Shown piece after piece: positions 19,218-27,373 of a DNA stretch of 64,000 nt. The notes beneath the pieces were generated by a model. That model was given only the letters and a program-made list of their open reading frames with translations. It made no database searches and had not been told where the DNA came from. The stretch covers positions 5,828,001 to 5,892,000 of the forward strand of contig NZ_JASTLB010000001.1 in assembly GCF_030499535.1 (NCBI RefSeq), written 5' to 3'. Source of the DNA: Streptomyces sp. TG1A-8 (GTDB taxonomy: Bacteria > Actinomycetota > Actinomycetes > Streptomycetales > Streptomycetaceae). Within the stretch, counting starts at the first letter, position 1, and the number at the start of each line of letters is the position of its first letter. Position numbers and translations under genes: made by a program.

Positions 19218-20066
19218 ATGCTGCGCATCGCCGTCCCCAACAAGGGTTCCCTGTCCGGACCTGCGGCGGACATGCTGCACGAGGCCGGCTACCAGCAGCG
19301 CCGCGAGTCCAAGGAACTGCGTACCGTCGACCCGGAGAACGAGGTCGAGTTCTTCTACCTCCGCCCCCGCGACATCGCGATCTACGTCTCCTCCGGCCGC
19401 CTCGACATCGGCATCACCGGCCGCGACCTGCTGATCGACTCCGGCGCCGGAGCCGAGGAGATCCTGCCGCTCGGCTTCGCCCGCTCGACCTTCCGCTTCG
19501 CCGCCAAGCCCGGCACGGCCGACGGCATCGAGGACCTCAAGGGCCGGACGGTGGCCACCTCCTACGAGGGGATCGTCGCCAGGCACCTCGCCGACAGCGG
19601 TGTCGACGCCTCCGTCGTCCACCTCGACGGCGCCGTCGAGACCGCCATCGAGCTGGGCGTCGCCGAGGTCATCGCCGACGTCGTGGAGACCGGCACCTCG
19701 CTGCGCAACGCGGGCCTGGAGGTCTTCGGCGAGCCCATCATGACGTCCGAGGCGATCGTCGTCCGCCGCACCGGCGCCGACGCCGACGAGCCCAAGGTCC
19801 AGCAGTTCCTGCGCCGCCTCCAGGGCGTCCTGGTCGCCCGGACCTACGTGATGATGGACTACGACTGCCGCGTCGAGCAGCTGGAGAAGGCCGTCGCCCT
19901 CACCCCCGGCCTGGAGTCCCCGACCGTCTCCCCGCTGCACAACGAGGGCTGGGTCGCCGTCCGCGCCATGGTCCCCGCCAAGGAAGCGCAGCGGATCATG
20001 GACGACCTCTACGCCATCGGCGCCCGGGCCATCCTGACCACGGCCATCCACGCTTGCCGCCTTTGA
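19218..20066 (+). CDS. hisG: ATP phosphoribosyltransferase (long form)
   Basis: First and feedback-regulated step of histidine biosynthesis. 282 residues: the catalytic periplasmic-binding-protein-like fold (LRIAVPNKGSL, DIGITGRDLLIDSG, DVVETGTSLRNAGL, where the last is the PRPP loop) and a C-terminal ACT-like regulatory domain that binds histidine (about residues 205-282). The long form works without HisZ. Follows hisE in one unit. Confidence 0.96.
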   Translation: MLRIAVPNKGSLSGPAADMLHEAGYQQRRESKELRTVDPENEVEFFYLRPRDIAIYVSSGRLDIGITGRDLLIDSGAGAEEILPLGFARSTFRFAAKPGTADGIEDLKGRTVATSYEGIVARHLADSGVDASVVHLDGAVETAIELGVAEVIADVVETGTSLRNAGLEVFGEPIMTSEAIVVRRTGADADEPKVQQFLRRLQGVLVARTYVMMDYDCRVEQLEKAVALTPGLESPTVSPLHNEGWVAVRAMVPAKEAQRIMDDLYAIGARAILTTAIHACRL

Positions 20067-20079
20067 GGACCGCACCGCC

Positions 20080-20535
20080 ATGCCCGACCTGCCCACCCTG
20101 CCCGTCACCTTCCGGCCGGGCCACACCCGGGCCGTCCTGCTCACCGCCGGCGTCGTGGTCTTCCTGGTCATCTCGGGGATGGCGATGCTGCTGGAGCACC
20201 TCGGCCCGGGTGAGCGGGCCAGCTTCGTCGTCACCGGGGCGCTCATCTTCTGGGTACTGGCCCAGCTCGCCCGGATCAAGGTCGTCGCCGACGAGGCCGG
20301 CGTCACCGTCGTCAACATCGCCAGCAAGCGGCGCCTGGCGTGGGCGGAGATCCTCCGGGTGAACCTCCGCCCGGGTGACCCCTGGGTGTTCCTCGACCTC
20401 AGCGACGGCACCAGCCTGCCCGCGCTCGGCATCCAGCCGGGCCTCGCCAGACAACGCGCCATCGCCGACGCCCGGACCCTGCGGGCACTGGCCGAAGCCC
20501 GCGCGACGGCCCACCCGACGCGAGATCAGGGGTGA
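20080..20535 (+). CDS. Membrane-anchored PH-domain (bPH_6-like) protein
   Basis: 151 residues. Two transmembrane helices at about 18-40 and 50-66 precede a small cytoplasmic PH-like beta domain (IKVVADEAGVTVVNIASKRRLAWAEILRVNL...WVFLDLSDGTSLPALGI). It starts 13 bp after hisG, an arrangement common in Streptomyces, so it may be cotranscribed with the his genes. Function is unknown. It ends in a charged tail. Confidence 0.75.
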   Translation: MPDLPTLPVTFRPGHTRAVLLTAGVVVFLVISGMAMLLEHLGPGERASFVVTGALIFWVLAQLARIKVVADEAGVTVVNIASKRRLAWAEILRVNLRPGDPWVFLDLSDGTSLPALGIQPGLARQRAIADARTLRALAEARATAHPTRDQG

Positions 20536-20571
20536 CTTCGGGGCGCCCACCCTGCCCGTACCGCCCGTGTC

Positions 20572-20738
20572 TTGATTAATCTGGTGGTGGAGGCCCTTTC
20601 GCTGCGCCTCCGCCCCTGCGCGCCGCCCGGTGCACAGGGGTTCCTGCTACCCGAGGAGTGACTCCCTCCAGCGATGGACGGATCGTCCTGTAGTACCTGC
20701 GCCGCCCCGACCCGGCACCACGGGAAGGCGGTGGCATC
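20572..20738 (+). other. Structured leader before the CNNM gene pair
   Basis: Three consecutive possible stems are visible: GGAGGC (20589-20594) with GCCTCC (20606-20611), CCCCTG (20613-20618) with CAGGGG (20635-20640), and GGAGTGACTCC (20655-20665). They follow an AT-rich TTGATTAATC at about 20572-20581. No open frame fits. The downstream genes belong to a family linked to Mg2+/Co2+ transport, so a metal-responsive leader is possible. I cannot match it firmly to a known riboswitch class. Confidence 0.35.
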
Positions 20739-22073
20739 GTGACCACCCCCCTGCTGCTCCTCGCAGCGGCGTTCCTGCTGATCCTCGCCAACGGCTTCTT
20801 CGTGGCGGCCGAATTCGGCCTGGTGACCGTCGAGCGGCCGGAGGCCGAGAAGGCCGCCGCCGAGGGCGACAGACGCGCCCGTACGGTCGTGGAATCGCTC
20901 AAGGAGCTGTCCTTCCAGCTCTCCGGCACCCAGCTCGGCATCACCATCACCTCCCTCGTCGTCGGCATGCTCGCCGAACCGGCCCTGGCCGAGCTGCTGC
21001 GCGGCCCGTTCGCCGCGGCCGCCGTCCCCGGCGGCGCCGTCCCCGGCGTCGCCGTGGTCTGCGGCATGCTGCTCGCCTCCGCCGTCCAGATGGTGGTTGG
21101 CGAGCTGGTGCCGAAGAACTGGGCGGTGTCCAAGCCCCTGCAGGTGGCCCGGTTCGTGGCCGGTCCCCAGCACCACTTCTCCCGCCTGTTCCGCCCGGTG
21201 ATCGCCGCGCTGAACACGGTCGCCAACCGGCTCGTGCGGGCCCTCGGCGTCGAGCCCGCCGAGGAGCTGGCCTCCGCCCGCACCCCGGGCGAGCTGGTCT
21301 CCCTGGCCCGGCACTCCGCCCGGGCCGGCGCCCTCGAACAGGACACGGCCGACCTGTTCGTGCGCACCCTGTCCCTGGGCGACCTGACCGCGCAGCACGT
21401 GATGACCCCGCGCGTGAAGGTCAGCGCGCTGCAGTCGTCGGCCACCGCCGAGGACGTCGTCAACCTCACCCGCGCCACCGGCCTGTCCCGCTTCCCGGTC
21501 TACCGGGAGAAGATCGACGAGATCGTCGGCATGGCGCACCTCAAGGACGCCCTGGCGGTCCCGGTGCAGGAGCGGCTGCGCACCCCGGTCGGCCGCATCG
21601 CCAGGAAGGCGCTCCTCGTCCCGGAGACACTGCCCGTCCAGCCCCTCCTGGCCCGCCTGCGCAGCGAGCAGCCCATCGCGGTCGTCGTCGACGAGTACGG
21701 CGGCACCGCGGGCGTGGTCACCCTGGAGGACATCGTCGAGGAACTCGTCGGCGAGGTCCGCGACGAGCACGACGCCAAGGACGTGCCCGAGCTGGCCCCC
21801 GCCCCGCCGGAGGACGGCAGGCCCGCCTGGGACGTCGACGGCAGCTGCCGCGTCGACGTCCTGCTGCGCATAGGCCTGGACGTGCCCGAGGGACCGTACG
21901 AGACCGTCGCCGGCCTGGTCGCCGACCTGCTCGGCCGGATCCCGGCCCCCGGCGACCGGGCCGAACTGCCCGGCTGGCGGCTGTCCGTCCGCCAGGTCGG
22001 CCACTACCGCGCCGAACGGGTCCGCCTGGTCAGGACGGTCCCGGCGGCCAACGTCCTGGAGGCCGCCCGGTGA
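20739..22073 (+). CDS. CNNM/CorC-type (hemolysin-like) membrane protein with CBS and transporter-associated domains
   Basis: 444 residues. A CNNM (DUF21) transmembrane domain of 3-4 helices (residues 1-190; LILANGFFVAAEFGLVTV, GELVPKNWAVSKP) is followed by two CBS repeats (about 215-335; HVMTPRVKVSAL, VVVDEYGGTAGVVTLEDIVEELVGE) and a CorC_HlyC domain (about 355-435). Relatives act as Mg2+ exporters or regulators of divalent cation flux; the old name hemolysin is misleading. The GTG at 20739 begins a classic hydrophobic segment. Stop and start of the next gene overlap. Confidence 0.88.
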   Translation: MTTPLLLLAAAFLLILANGFFVAAEFGLVTVERPEAEKAAAEGDRRARTVVESLKELSFQLSGTQLGITITSLVVGMLAEPALAELLRGPFAAAAVPGGAVPGVAVVCGMLLASAVQMVVGELVPKNWAVSKPLQVARFVAGPQHHFSRLFRPVIAALNTVANRLVRALGVEPAEELASARTPGELVSLARHSARAGALEQDTADLFVRTLSLGDLTAQHVMTPRVKVSALQSSATAEDVVNLTRATGLSRFPVYREKIDEIVGMAHLKDALAVPVQERLRTPVGRIARKALLVPETLPVQPLLARLRSEQPIAVVVDEYGGTAGVVTLEDIVEELVGEVRDEHDAKDVPELAPAPPEDGRPAWDVDGSCRVDVLLRIGLDVPEGPYETVAGLVADLLGRIPAPGDRAELPGWRLSVRQVGHYRAERVRLVRTVPAANVLEAAR

Positions 22074-23155
22074 GCGTCCTCCAACTGCTCTTCGCCGCGC
22101 TGCTCGTGCTCGCCAACGGATTCTTCGTCGGTGCCGAGTTCGCGCTCGTCTCCGTGCGCCGCAGCCAGATCGAACCGCTGGGCACGGCCCGGGCCCGCCA
22201 GGTGCTCCACGGCCTGGAGCGGCTGCCGCAGATGATGGCCGCCGCGCAGTTCGGCATCACGGTGTGCTCCCTGACGCTGGGCGCGGTGGCCGAGCCGACG
22301 GTGGCCCGCCTGCTGGAGCCGGTGTTCGAGGCGCTGCACCTGCCCGAGGGGGTGATCCACCCGCTCGGCTACGTCGTCGCCCTCGCCGCGGTCGTCTTCT
22401 TCCACCTGGTCATCGGCGAGATGGTCCCGAAGAACCTCGCCATGGCCGCGCCGGAGAGGGCGGCGCTGTGGCTCAGCCCCGGTCTGGTGGCCTTCGCCCG
22501 GCTGTGCCGGCCGATCACCGTGGCGCTGGGCGCCTGTGCCCAGGGGATCCTGCGGCTGTTCCGGGTGGAGCCGAAGGACGAGGTGGCGGCGGTCGTCACC
22601 AGCGAGCAGCTCAACCGCCTGCTGGAGGACTCCGGCCAGGCCGGCCTGCTCGACCCCGAGGAGCAGGAGCGGCTGGAGGACGCCCTGGAACTGGGCTCGC
22701 GCCCGGTCACCGACGTCCTGCTGCGGCGCGAGTCCCTGGTGACGGTGCCCCCGTCGGTCACGCCCGCCGAGATCGTCGAGCTGACCGCCCGCACCGGGTA
22801 CTCCCGCTTCCCGGTGGCCGCCGGCACGGGGGCCTTCATGGGATACGTGCACGTCAAGGACGTCCTGGACGTCGAGGAGTCCGAGCGCGCCGTCCCCCAG
22901 CACGTGTGGCGTCCGATGACGACGCTCCGCTCGGAGCTGCCCCTGGACGACGCCCTCACGGTCATGCGCCGTGCGGCCACCCACCTGGCCCAGGTGGCGG
23001 ACGCCTCCGGCCGGGTCCTGGGCCTGGTCGCCCTGGAGGACGTCCTGGAACTGCTGGTGGGGGAGGTGAAGGACCCGGCGCACCGGGAGGGCCCGCAGAC
23101 CCGGATCGCGGAGCCGAGGCCGAGCGGGGAACCGGAGCAGGCGCTGGCGACGTAG
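22070..23155 (+). CDS. CNNM-type membrane protein with CBS repeats, lacking the CorC domain
   Basis: 361 residues, a paralogue of the preceding gene. It has the CNNM transmembrane domain (LLVLANGFFVGAEFALVSVRR, GEMVPKNLAMAAPE) and CBS repeats to about residue 330, but ends without the C-terminal CorC_HlyC domain. The GTG at 22070 overlaps the previous TGA (GTGA), so translation is coupled. The pair probably forms a heteromeric complex in the membrane. The role in metal ion flux is inferred from the family. Confidence 0.87.
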   Translation: MSVLQLLFAALLVLANGFFVGAEFALVSVRRSQIEPLGTARARQVLHGLERLPQMMAAAQFGITVCSLTLGAVAEPTVARLLEPVFEALHLPEGVIHPLGYVVALAAVVFFHLVIGEMVPKNLAMAAPERAALWLSPGLVAFARLCRPITVALGACAQGILRLFRVEPKDEVAAVVTSEQLNRLLEDSGQAGLLDPEEQERLEDALELGSRPVTDVLLRRESLVTVPPSVTPAEIVELTARTGYSRFPVAAGTGAFMGYVHVKDVLDVEESERAVPQHVWRPMTTLRSELPLDDALTVMRRAATHLAQVADASGRVLGLVALEDVLELLVGEVKDPAHREGPQTRIAEPRPSGEPEQALAT

Positions 23156-23168
23156 GGCCGCGGCCCGG

Positions 23169-23203
23169 CCGGGGGAGGCGGTCGCGCCCTCCCCGGGCGG
23201 GCC
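23169..23203. terminator. Imperfect GC hairpin between convergent genes
   Basis: CCGGGGGAGG and CCCTCCCCGG flank about 8 bases in the 53-bp gap between the converging CNNM and EccA-like genes. The stem carries one bulge. Weakly supported bidirectional terminator. Confidence 0.35.
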
Positions 23204-23208
23204 CGCGC

Positions 23209-25077
23209 CTACGCGTCCGACGGGTCCTGCGGCCCCCGCCCCGACAGCACCTCCCCGTACGCCTGCATCAGGTCGGGCAGCCGCAGCGTGGCCAGGTCGT
23301 CCCGGGACAGCACCCCGGGACACGCCGACAGGCGGAGATCCCGGTACGCGCAGCTCTTCTCGTACAGCGTGCGCAGGAACCGCCCGTTGCCCAGTTCGTC
23401 GATCCACCCCTGGTCCACCACGTGCCCGGCGATCGACCGCAGCTCCTCCAGCGCCTCCTCGTCCCAGCCGTCCCCGTTCTCGGCGGCGAGCACCTTGCCG
23501 ATCTCGGTCAGTTCCGCCGGCCGGTAGGAGGGGAAGTCGACCCGGGTGGTGAAGCGGGAGGACAGCCCGGGGTTGGCGGCGAGCAGCCGGTCCATGCCCT
23601 CGGGGTAGCCGGCGAGGATCACCACCAGGTGGTCCCGGTTGTCCTCGGCCCGCTTCAGCAGCACCTGCAGCGCCTCGTCGCCGTAGGCGTCGCCCTTGCC
23701 GTACCCCGAGTTGGACAGCGAGTACGCCTCGTCCACGAACAGCACCCCGCCGATCGCGGAGTCGATCAGCTCGTTGGCCTTCACCGCGGTCTGCCCCAGG
23801 TACTCCCCGACCAGATCGGCCCGCTGCGCCTCGACCAGGTGGTCACCGCCGAGCAGCCCCAGGGCGTAGAACACCCGTCCGAGGATCCTGGCCACCGTGG
23901 TCTTGCCGGTCCCCGACGGTCCGGAGAAGACGAAGTGCCGCTTCGGCGGCTGCACCGGCAGTCCCTGCCCGGCCCGCAGCCGGGCCATGTTCAGTTGTGC
24001 GGACAACGCCTTGACCTGGCGTTTGACCGGCTCCAGCCCCACCATGCGCTCCAGTTCGGCGAGCGCCTCCTCCAGCAGCGCGGGATCGGTCGGGCCGGTG
24101 GGCAGCGACGAGGACGGCGACGGGACGCCGGCCTTGGCCCGCACCGTCGGGCCGTTCGCCGAAGGCAGCGGCCCGGCCGGCGGATCGGGTTCCGGCAGCC
24201 GCAGGTCGCGGCCCTCGGCACCGAAGAGCGGATCCAGCGCGTCCGGTCCGTCCATCACGTCCTGCCCGACACCGGTCAGGGTGACCGCCGCGAAGCCGGC
24301 CGGGTCGTCGTACCCGTCGCCCTCGGCGATGGCGGCGAGCCGGGCCGAGGTGTCCATGAAGGCCGGGTCGACCCCGTGCACGGCCCGGTACAGGGGGAGC
24401 GCCGCGGCCGAGCGGCCCGTGCCCTCGTGCGCCCGCGCCAGCCAGTACCGCAGCTCCTTGCGCTGCGGCTGCTCGCTGCGGCACCGCATCAGCGCGGCCG
24501 ACAGCAGCGGCTCGGCCTGCCCGTACATCTCCAGCCGCACCCGGGCCATGCCGCCGAACAGGCCGGCCTCGATGCCGAGCAGCGGGTCGTCGAGCAGCGG
24601 GTCGGTGTGCCGCACCAACTGGTCCCAGTCCTTGACCAGGTAGGCACGGCAGGCGTGCAGGAAGCGGACCTGCGGGTCGGTGTCGACGGGGGGCAGTCCG
24701 GCGAGCGCCCGGTCCAGCTCCGGGACATGCCGGCCGTCCAGCCAGTGCGAGGCGTGCGCCAGCAGCAGGTCGCGCGGGCTCTCCAGTACCGGCTGCACCC
24801 ACCAGCCCAGCCAGTACCAGGAGTTGAGGGTCCGGCGGTGCCGGGCGCGCTGCTCCCCGAAGCGCTCCCGGTGCCGGAACATCCGCAGCAGCGCGGTCGT
24901 CGTGTCCACCCGCAGCGCGTGCAGCCCCAGCCAGGCGTCCGCCATGGCCGGGTCCAGCCGCGTCGCGGTGCGGAACTCCTCCTCCGCCTGGGGATAGGCA
25001 CCCATCGTGTAGGCGTCCACACCCCGCAGCCAGGCGAGGTCGGCCGGGGCCTCGGGTCCCCGCGTGCCGAAGTCCAT
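23209..25077 (-). CDS. CbxX/CfqX-type AAA+ ATPase, EccA-like
   Basis: 622 residues. The N-terminal half (about 1-260) is TPR-like and helical, as in the type VII secretion chaperone EccA. A Pro/Ser-rich linker (about 290-345) leads to an AAA+ module with Walker A GPSGTGKTTVA (about residue 390) and Walker B GGVLFVDEAYSL (about 444), then an arginine-finger region SSRFTTRVDFPSY. No other esx/ecc genes are nearby, so a role in type VII secretion is not established here. I chose the ATG at 25077; a GTG one codon upstream is possible. Confidence 0.85.
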   Translation of the reverse strand: MDFGTRGPEAPADLAWLRGVDAYTMGAYPQAEEEFRTATRLDPAMADAWLGLHALRVDTTTALLRMFRHRERFGEQRARHRRTLNSWYWLGWWVQPVLESPRDLLLAHASHWLDGRHVPELDRALAGLPPVDTDPQVRFLHACRAYLVKDWDQLVRHTDPLLDDPLLGIEAGLFGGMARVRLEMYGQAEPLLSAALMRCRSEQPQRKELRYWLARAHEGTGRSAAALPLYRAVHGVDPAFMDTSARLAAIAEGDGYDDPAGFAAVTLTGVGQDVMDGPDALDPLFGAEGRDLRLPEPDPPAGPLPSANGPTVRAKAGVPSPSSSLPTGPTDPALLEEALAELERMVGLEPVKRQVKALSAQLNMARLRAGQGLPVQPPKRHFVFSGPSGTGKTTVARILGRVFYALGLLGGDHLVEAQRADLVGEYLGQTAVKANELIDSAIGGVLFVDEAYSLSNSGYGKGDAYGDEALQVLLKRAEDNRDHLVVILAGYPEGMDRLLAANPGLSSRFTTRVDFPSYRPAELTEIGKVLAAENGDGWDEEALEELRSIAGHVVDQGWIDELGNGRFLRTLYEKSCAYRDLRLSACPGVLSRDDLATLRLPDLMQAYGEVLSGRGPQDPSDA

Positions 25078-25350
25078 CACGTCCCCCACAGACCGTGCCC
25101 CGTTGCTTCGCCACCGGGCAGTCGCCCGATGGCCTCCGCGGCCGAACCGCTGTGCCACGGACCGGAGTTGCCGGTGCGAGACCGCTGCTCAAGGTCGCAC
25201 CGAAGGCATCGTACCCGGGGTACGACCGCGCACCGAAGGGTGTCGTGCGGGCCGTTTGCCGAGGTGGGAGCGGATGGGCGCACACAGGACGGTGACGCAG
25301 AGTGATCGGATCGGCGCGCGGAACGCCTCCACGACGGGCCGCGGACAGGA

Positions 25351-25388
25351 CGAAGCCCCCGGTCACGGGGGAACAACCGGGGGCTTCG
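25351..25388. terminator. Strong hairpin terminator
   Basis: CGAAGCCCCCGGT and its exact complement ACCGGGGGCTTCG form a 13-bp stem with a 12-base loop. It lies downstream of the minus-strand uridine kinase gene and upstream of the EccA-like gene start, so it separates the two transcripts. The rest of 25078-25503 holds no supported gene. Confidence 0.8.
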
Positions 25389-25503
25389 CGTCGCGGGGCG
25401 GCTCCGACGGGCCGCACATTGAGAACGTAAGACCTGTACGGGCACGGGGTCAAGCGGAGTCGGCACACTCGCGGAAGCGGGGGAGACGGGGGTCTTCACG
25501 GGT

Positions 25504-26219
25504 TCACCGCATCCCGGAGGGATCGTCGCGCTGCGTGACATCCTGGTCCGGACCGCAGGTGCGCGCGGGCCCCGGCAGCACCTCGTACCCCTCGGGCGCC
25601 CCCAGCACCAGGAGGTCGGCATGGGGGCGCGTGGGATCGGACGCGAAGTGTTCGTCCTCCGCCCCGACCCACCCGGCCCAGAACTCCCGCTGCTCCGCGC
25701 CGTCCCGCAGCCGCCCGCGCGCCCAGGCCTCCTCCCGGGGCACCTCCATCCACAGCAGCAGCGCCAGGTGCGGGCGCAACTCCCGGCGGCCGGCCCCCAC
25801 TCCCTCGACCACCACCACCGGGGCGGGCGGCAGCGACCGCGCCGGGCCGAAGGTGCGGGTGCGCCAGTCGTAGGGCGTGCAGCGCGCGCTCTCGCCGCGG
25901 GCCAAGGGGGTGATCACCTGGGCCGTGAACCGGTCGGTCCAGTCGAAGAGCTGCTCGTGGCTGGCGACGTCGTCGAGGTGCAGCACCGGCGCTCCGCCCA
26001 GCGCGGCGGCCAGGTGCCCGGCGAAGGTGGACTTCCCGGAGCCGGCGTGCCCGTCGACGCCGACCAGCCGGACCGGTCCCAGCGAGGGGGGAGCCCGCGC
26101 AGCCGGGCGGCGAGGTGGTGAATGGCGGATTCCTGGGGTGTGGTGCGGTGTGGGGCGCTTTCCGGGAACAGTCTAGTAGCGGCCCACAGCGGCCGGGCCG
26201 GTGGACGGCGGAACGTCAC
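25504..26219 (-). pseudogene. Uridine kinase-like P-loop NTPase with a 1-base frameshift
   Basis: The C-terminal frame (from 25504 upward) encodes LHLDDVASHEQLFDW and continues upstream through VDGHAGSGKSTFAG, a clear P-loop. That frame has no ATG, GTG or TTG before a TAG stop just 5'. The expected N-terminus (TTPQESAIHHLAARLRGLPP) is in another frame that meets it at a run of six G (26086-26091, plus strand). Adding one G would restore a single reading frame starting perhaps at GTG 26219, about 239 residues. It is either a real frameshift or a homopolymer sequencing error. If made from the internal GTG at 25986, the protein would lack its P-loop. Confidence 0.7.
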
Positions 26220-26376
26220 TTCTTGCACCACTTCCCGGCCCGCGGCCAATCGCGCGCGAATAACATCGCGAATCCGTTGACCGATATGTGAAATTCGGCG
26301 TTCCCGGCACGCCGACGGCTGAGTAAGGTGCCTCCTGCGCAACTGCGATGCGCCGTACGGGGACGGACAGGGGAAG

Positions 26377-27333
26377 ATGGCCGCGGAGTTATTCGAAGGG
26401 CACTACGTATGGCATCCGGCGGCCGACGACCGCGTCCTGGCGGGGGTATGCGTCGACGTGCGTGCCGGGCGTTATCGGAGCGCGTACGAAGCCCTCGCCG
26501 AGACGCGGTCCGACTTCGCGCTGCGCGCCCACCGCTCGCTGGTACTGGCCTCCGAGGCCGCCGGCACCGACCTGGTGGAACGCTGGCTGGCCGAGGAGCC
26601 CTCGCCCGAGGCGGCACTGATGTGGGCCCGGGTGGCGGTGCAGCGGGCGGTGCGCGCCGCCGACGCGCACGACGAGCGGGCCGAGGCACTGGAGCGGATA
26701 GCGCTGGCCGCCTGTGACCGGGCCGCCGCCCTGGTCCCCGGCGACCCCACACCCTGGGTCGCCAAGCTGGCCATGGCCCGGCTGCACCGGCTGCGCGACC
26801 CCGCCCCGCAGGGGTTGCTCACCAGCCCGCCCGGACCGTGGCGGCTGTTCGCGCACATCCTCTCCCTGGACCCCTGGCACCGCGAGGGCCACCACCGCTT
26901 CCTGTCGTGCTTCTTCTCGCGGTACGGCGGTTCGGTCAACGCGGCCTGGGACGTGGCGGCCTTCCTCAGCCAGCGGGCGCCCGCCGACTCCGCCCTGCGG
27001 CTGCTGCCGCTCGTCGCCCTGGTGGAGGGCTACAACCCCACCCAGTTGCTCGCCGACCGGGTCTGGGAACAGCCACAGTGGCGCTCCACCGCGCTGTCGA
27101 TCTACCACAACTGGCTGCCCCGGGCGTCCGGTTACCGCTTCACGCCGGTGCTCGACCTGGCCTACCTCGCGCACGCGCTGGTCATGGCCCAGTGCGAGTT
27201 CGAGGCCCGGGCGGTCTTCACGGCGATGGGCCCGTACGCCTCGCGCATGCCCTGGAGCGCCTTCGGCGACCCCGCCGAGCAGCTCTCCCGGGCCCGGCGC
27301 GCCTGCGGCCTGCCCGTCCCAGGGCCCGCCTGA
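26377..27333 (+). CDS. Hypothetical helical-repeat (TPR-like) protein
   Basis: 318 residues, soluble and alpha-helical, with TPR-like amphipathic helices (for example ALMWARVAVQRAVRAADAHDERAEALERIALAACDRAAAL). Other notable segments are LFAHILSLDPWHREGHHRFLSCFFSRYGG and LAYLAHALVMAQCEFEARAVFTAMG. No catalytic motif was recognised. GGGGAAG lies just before the ATG at 26377. It is 40 bp upstream of the permease gene and could be cotranscribed. Probably a protein-protein interaction scaffold; function unknown. Confidence 0.65.
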   Translation: MAAELFEGHYVWHPAADDRVLAGVCVDVRAGRYRSAYEALAETRSDFALRAHRSLVLASEAAGTDLVERWLAEEPSPEAALMWARVAVQRAVRAADAHDERAEALERIALAACDRAAALVPGDPTPWVAKLAMARLHRLRDPAPQGLLTSPPGPWRLFAHILSLDPWHREGHHRFLSCFFSRYGGSVNAAWDVAAFLSQRAPADSALRLLPLVALVEGYNPTQLLADRVWEQPQWRSTALSIYHNWLPRASGYRFTPVLDLAYLAHALVMAQCEFEARAVFTAMGPYASRMPWSAFGDPAEQLSRARRACGLPVPGPA

Positions 27334-27373
27334 GACGCACCTGCCCTGACTGCACCCAGAGAAAGGCCGATCT

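Noticed and set aside
23209..25077. Type VII secretion locus
   Set aside because: Only the EccA-like ATPase is present; no EccB-E, MycP or Esx genes are nearby.
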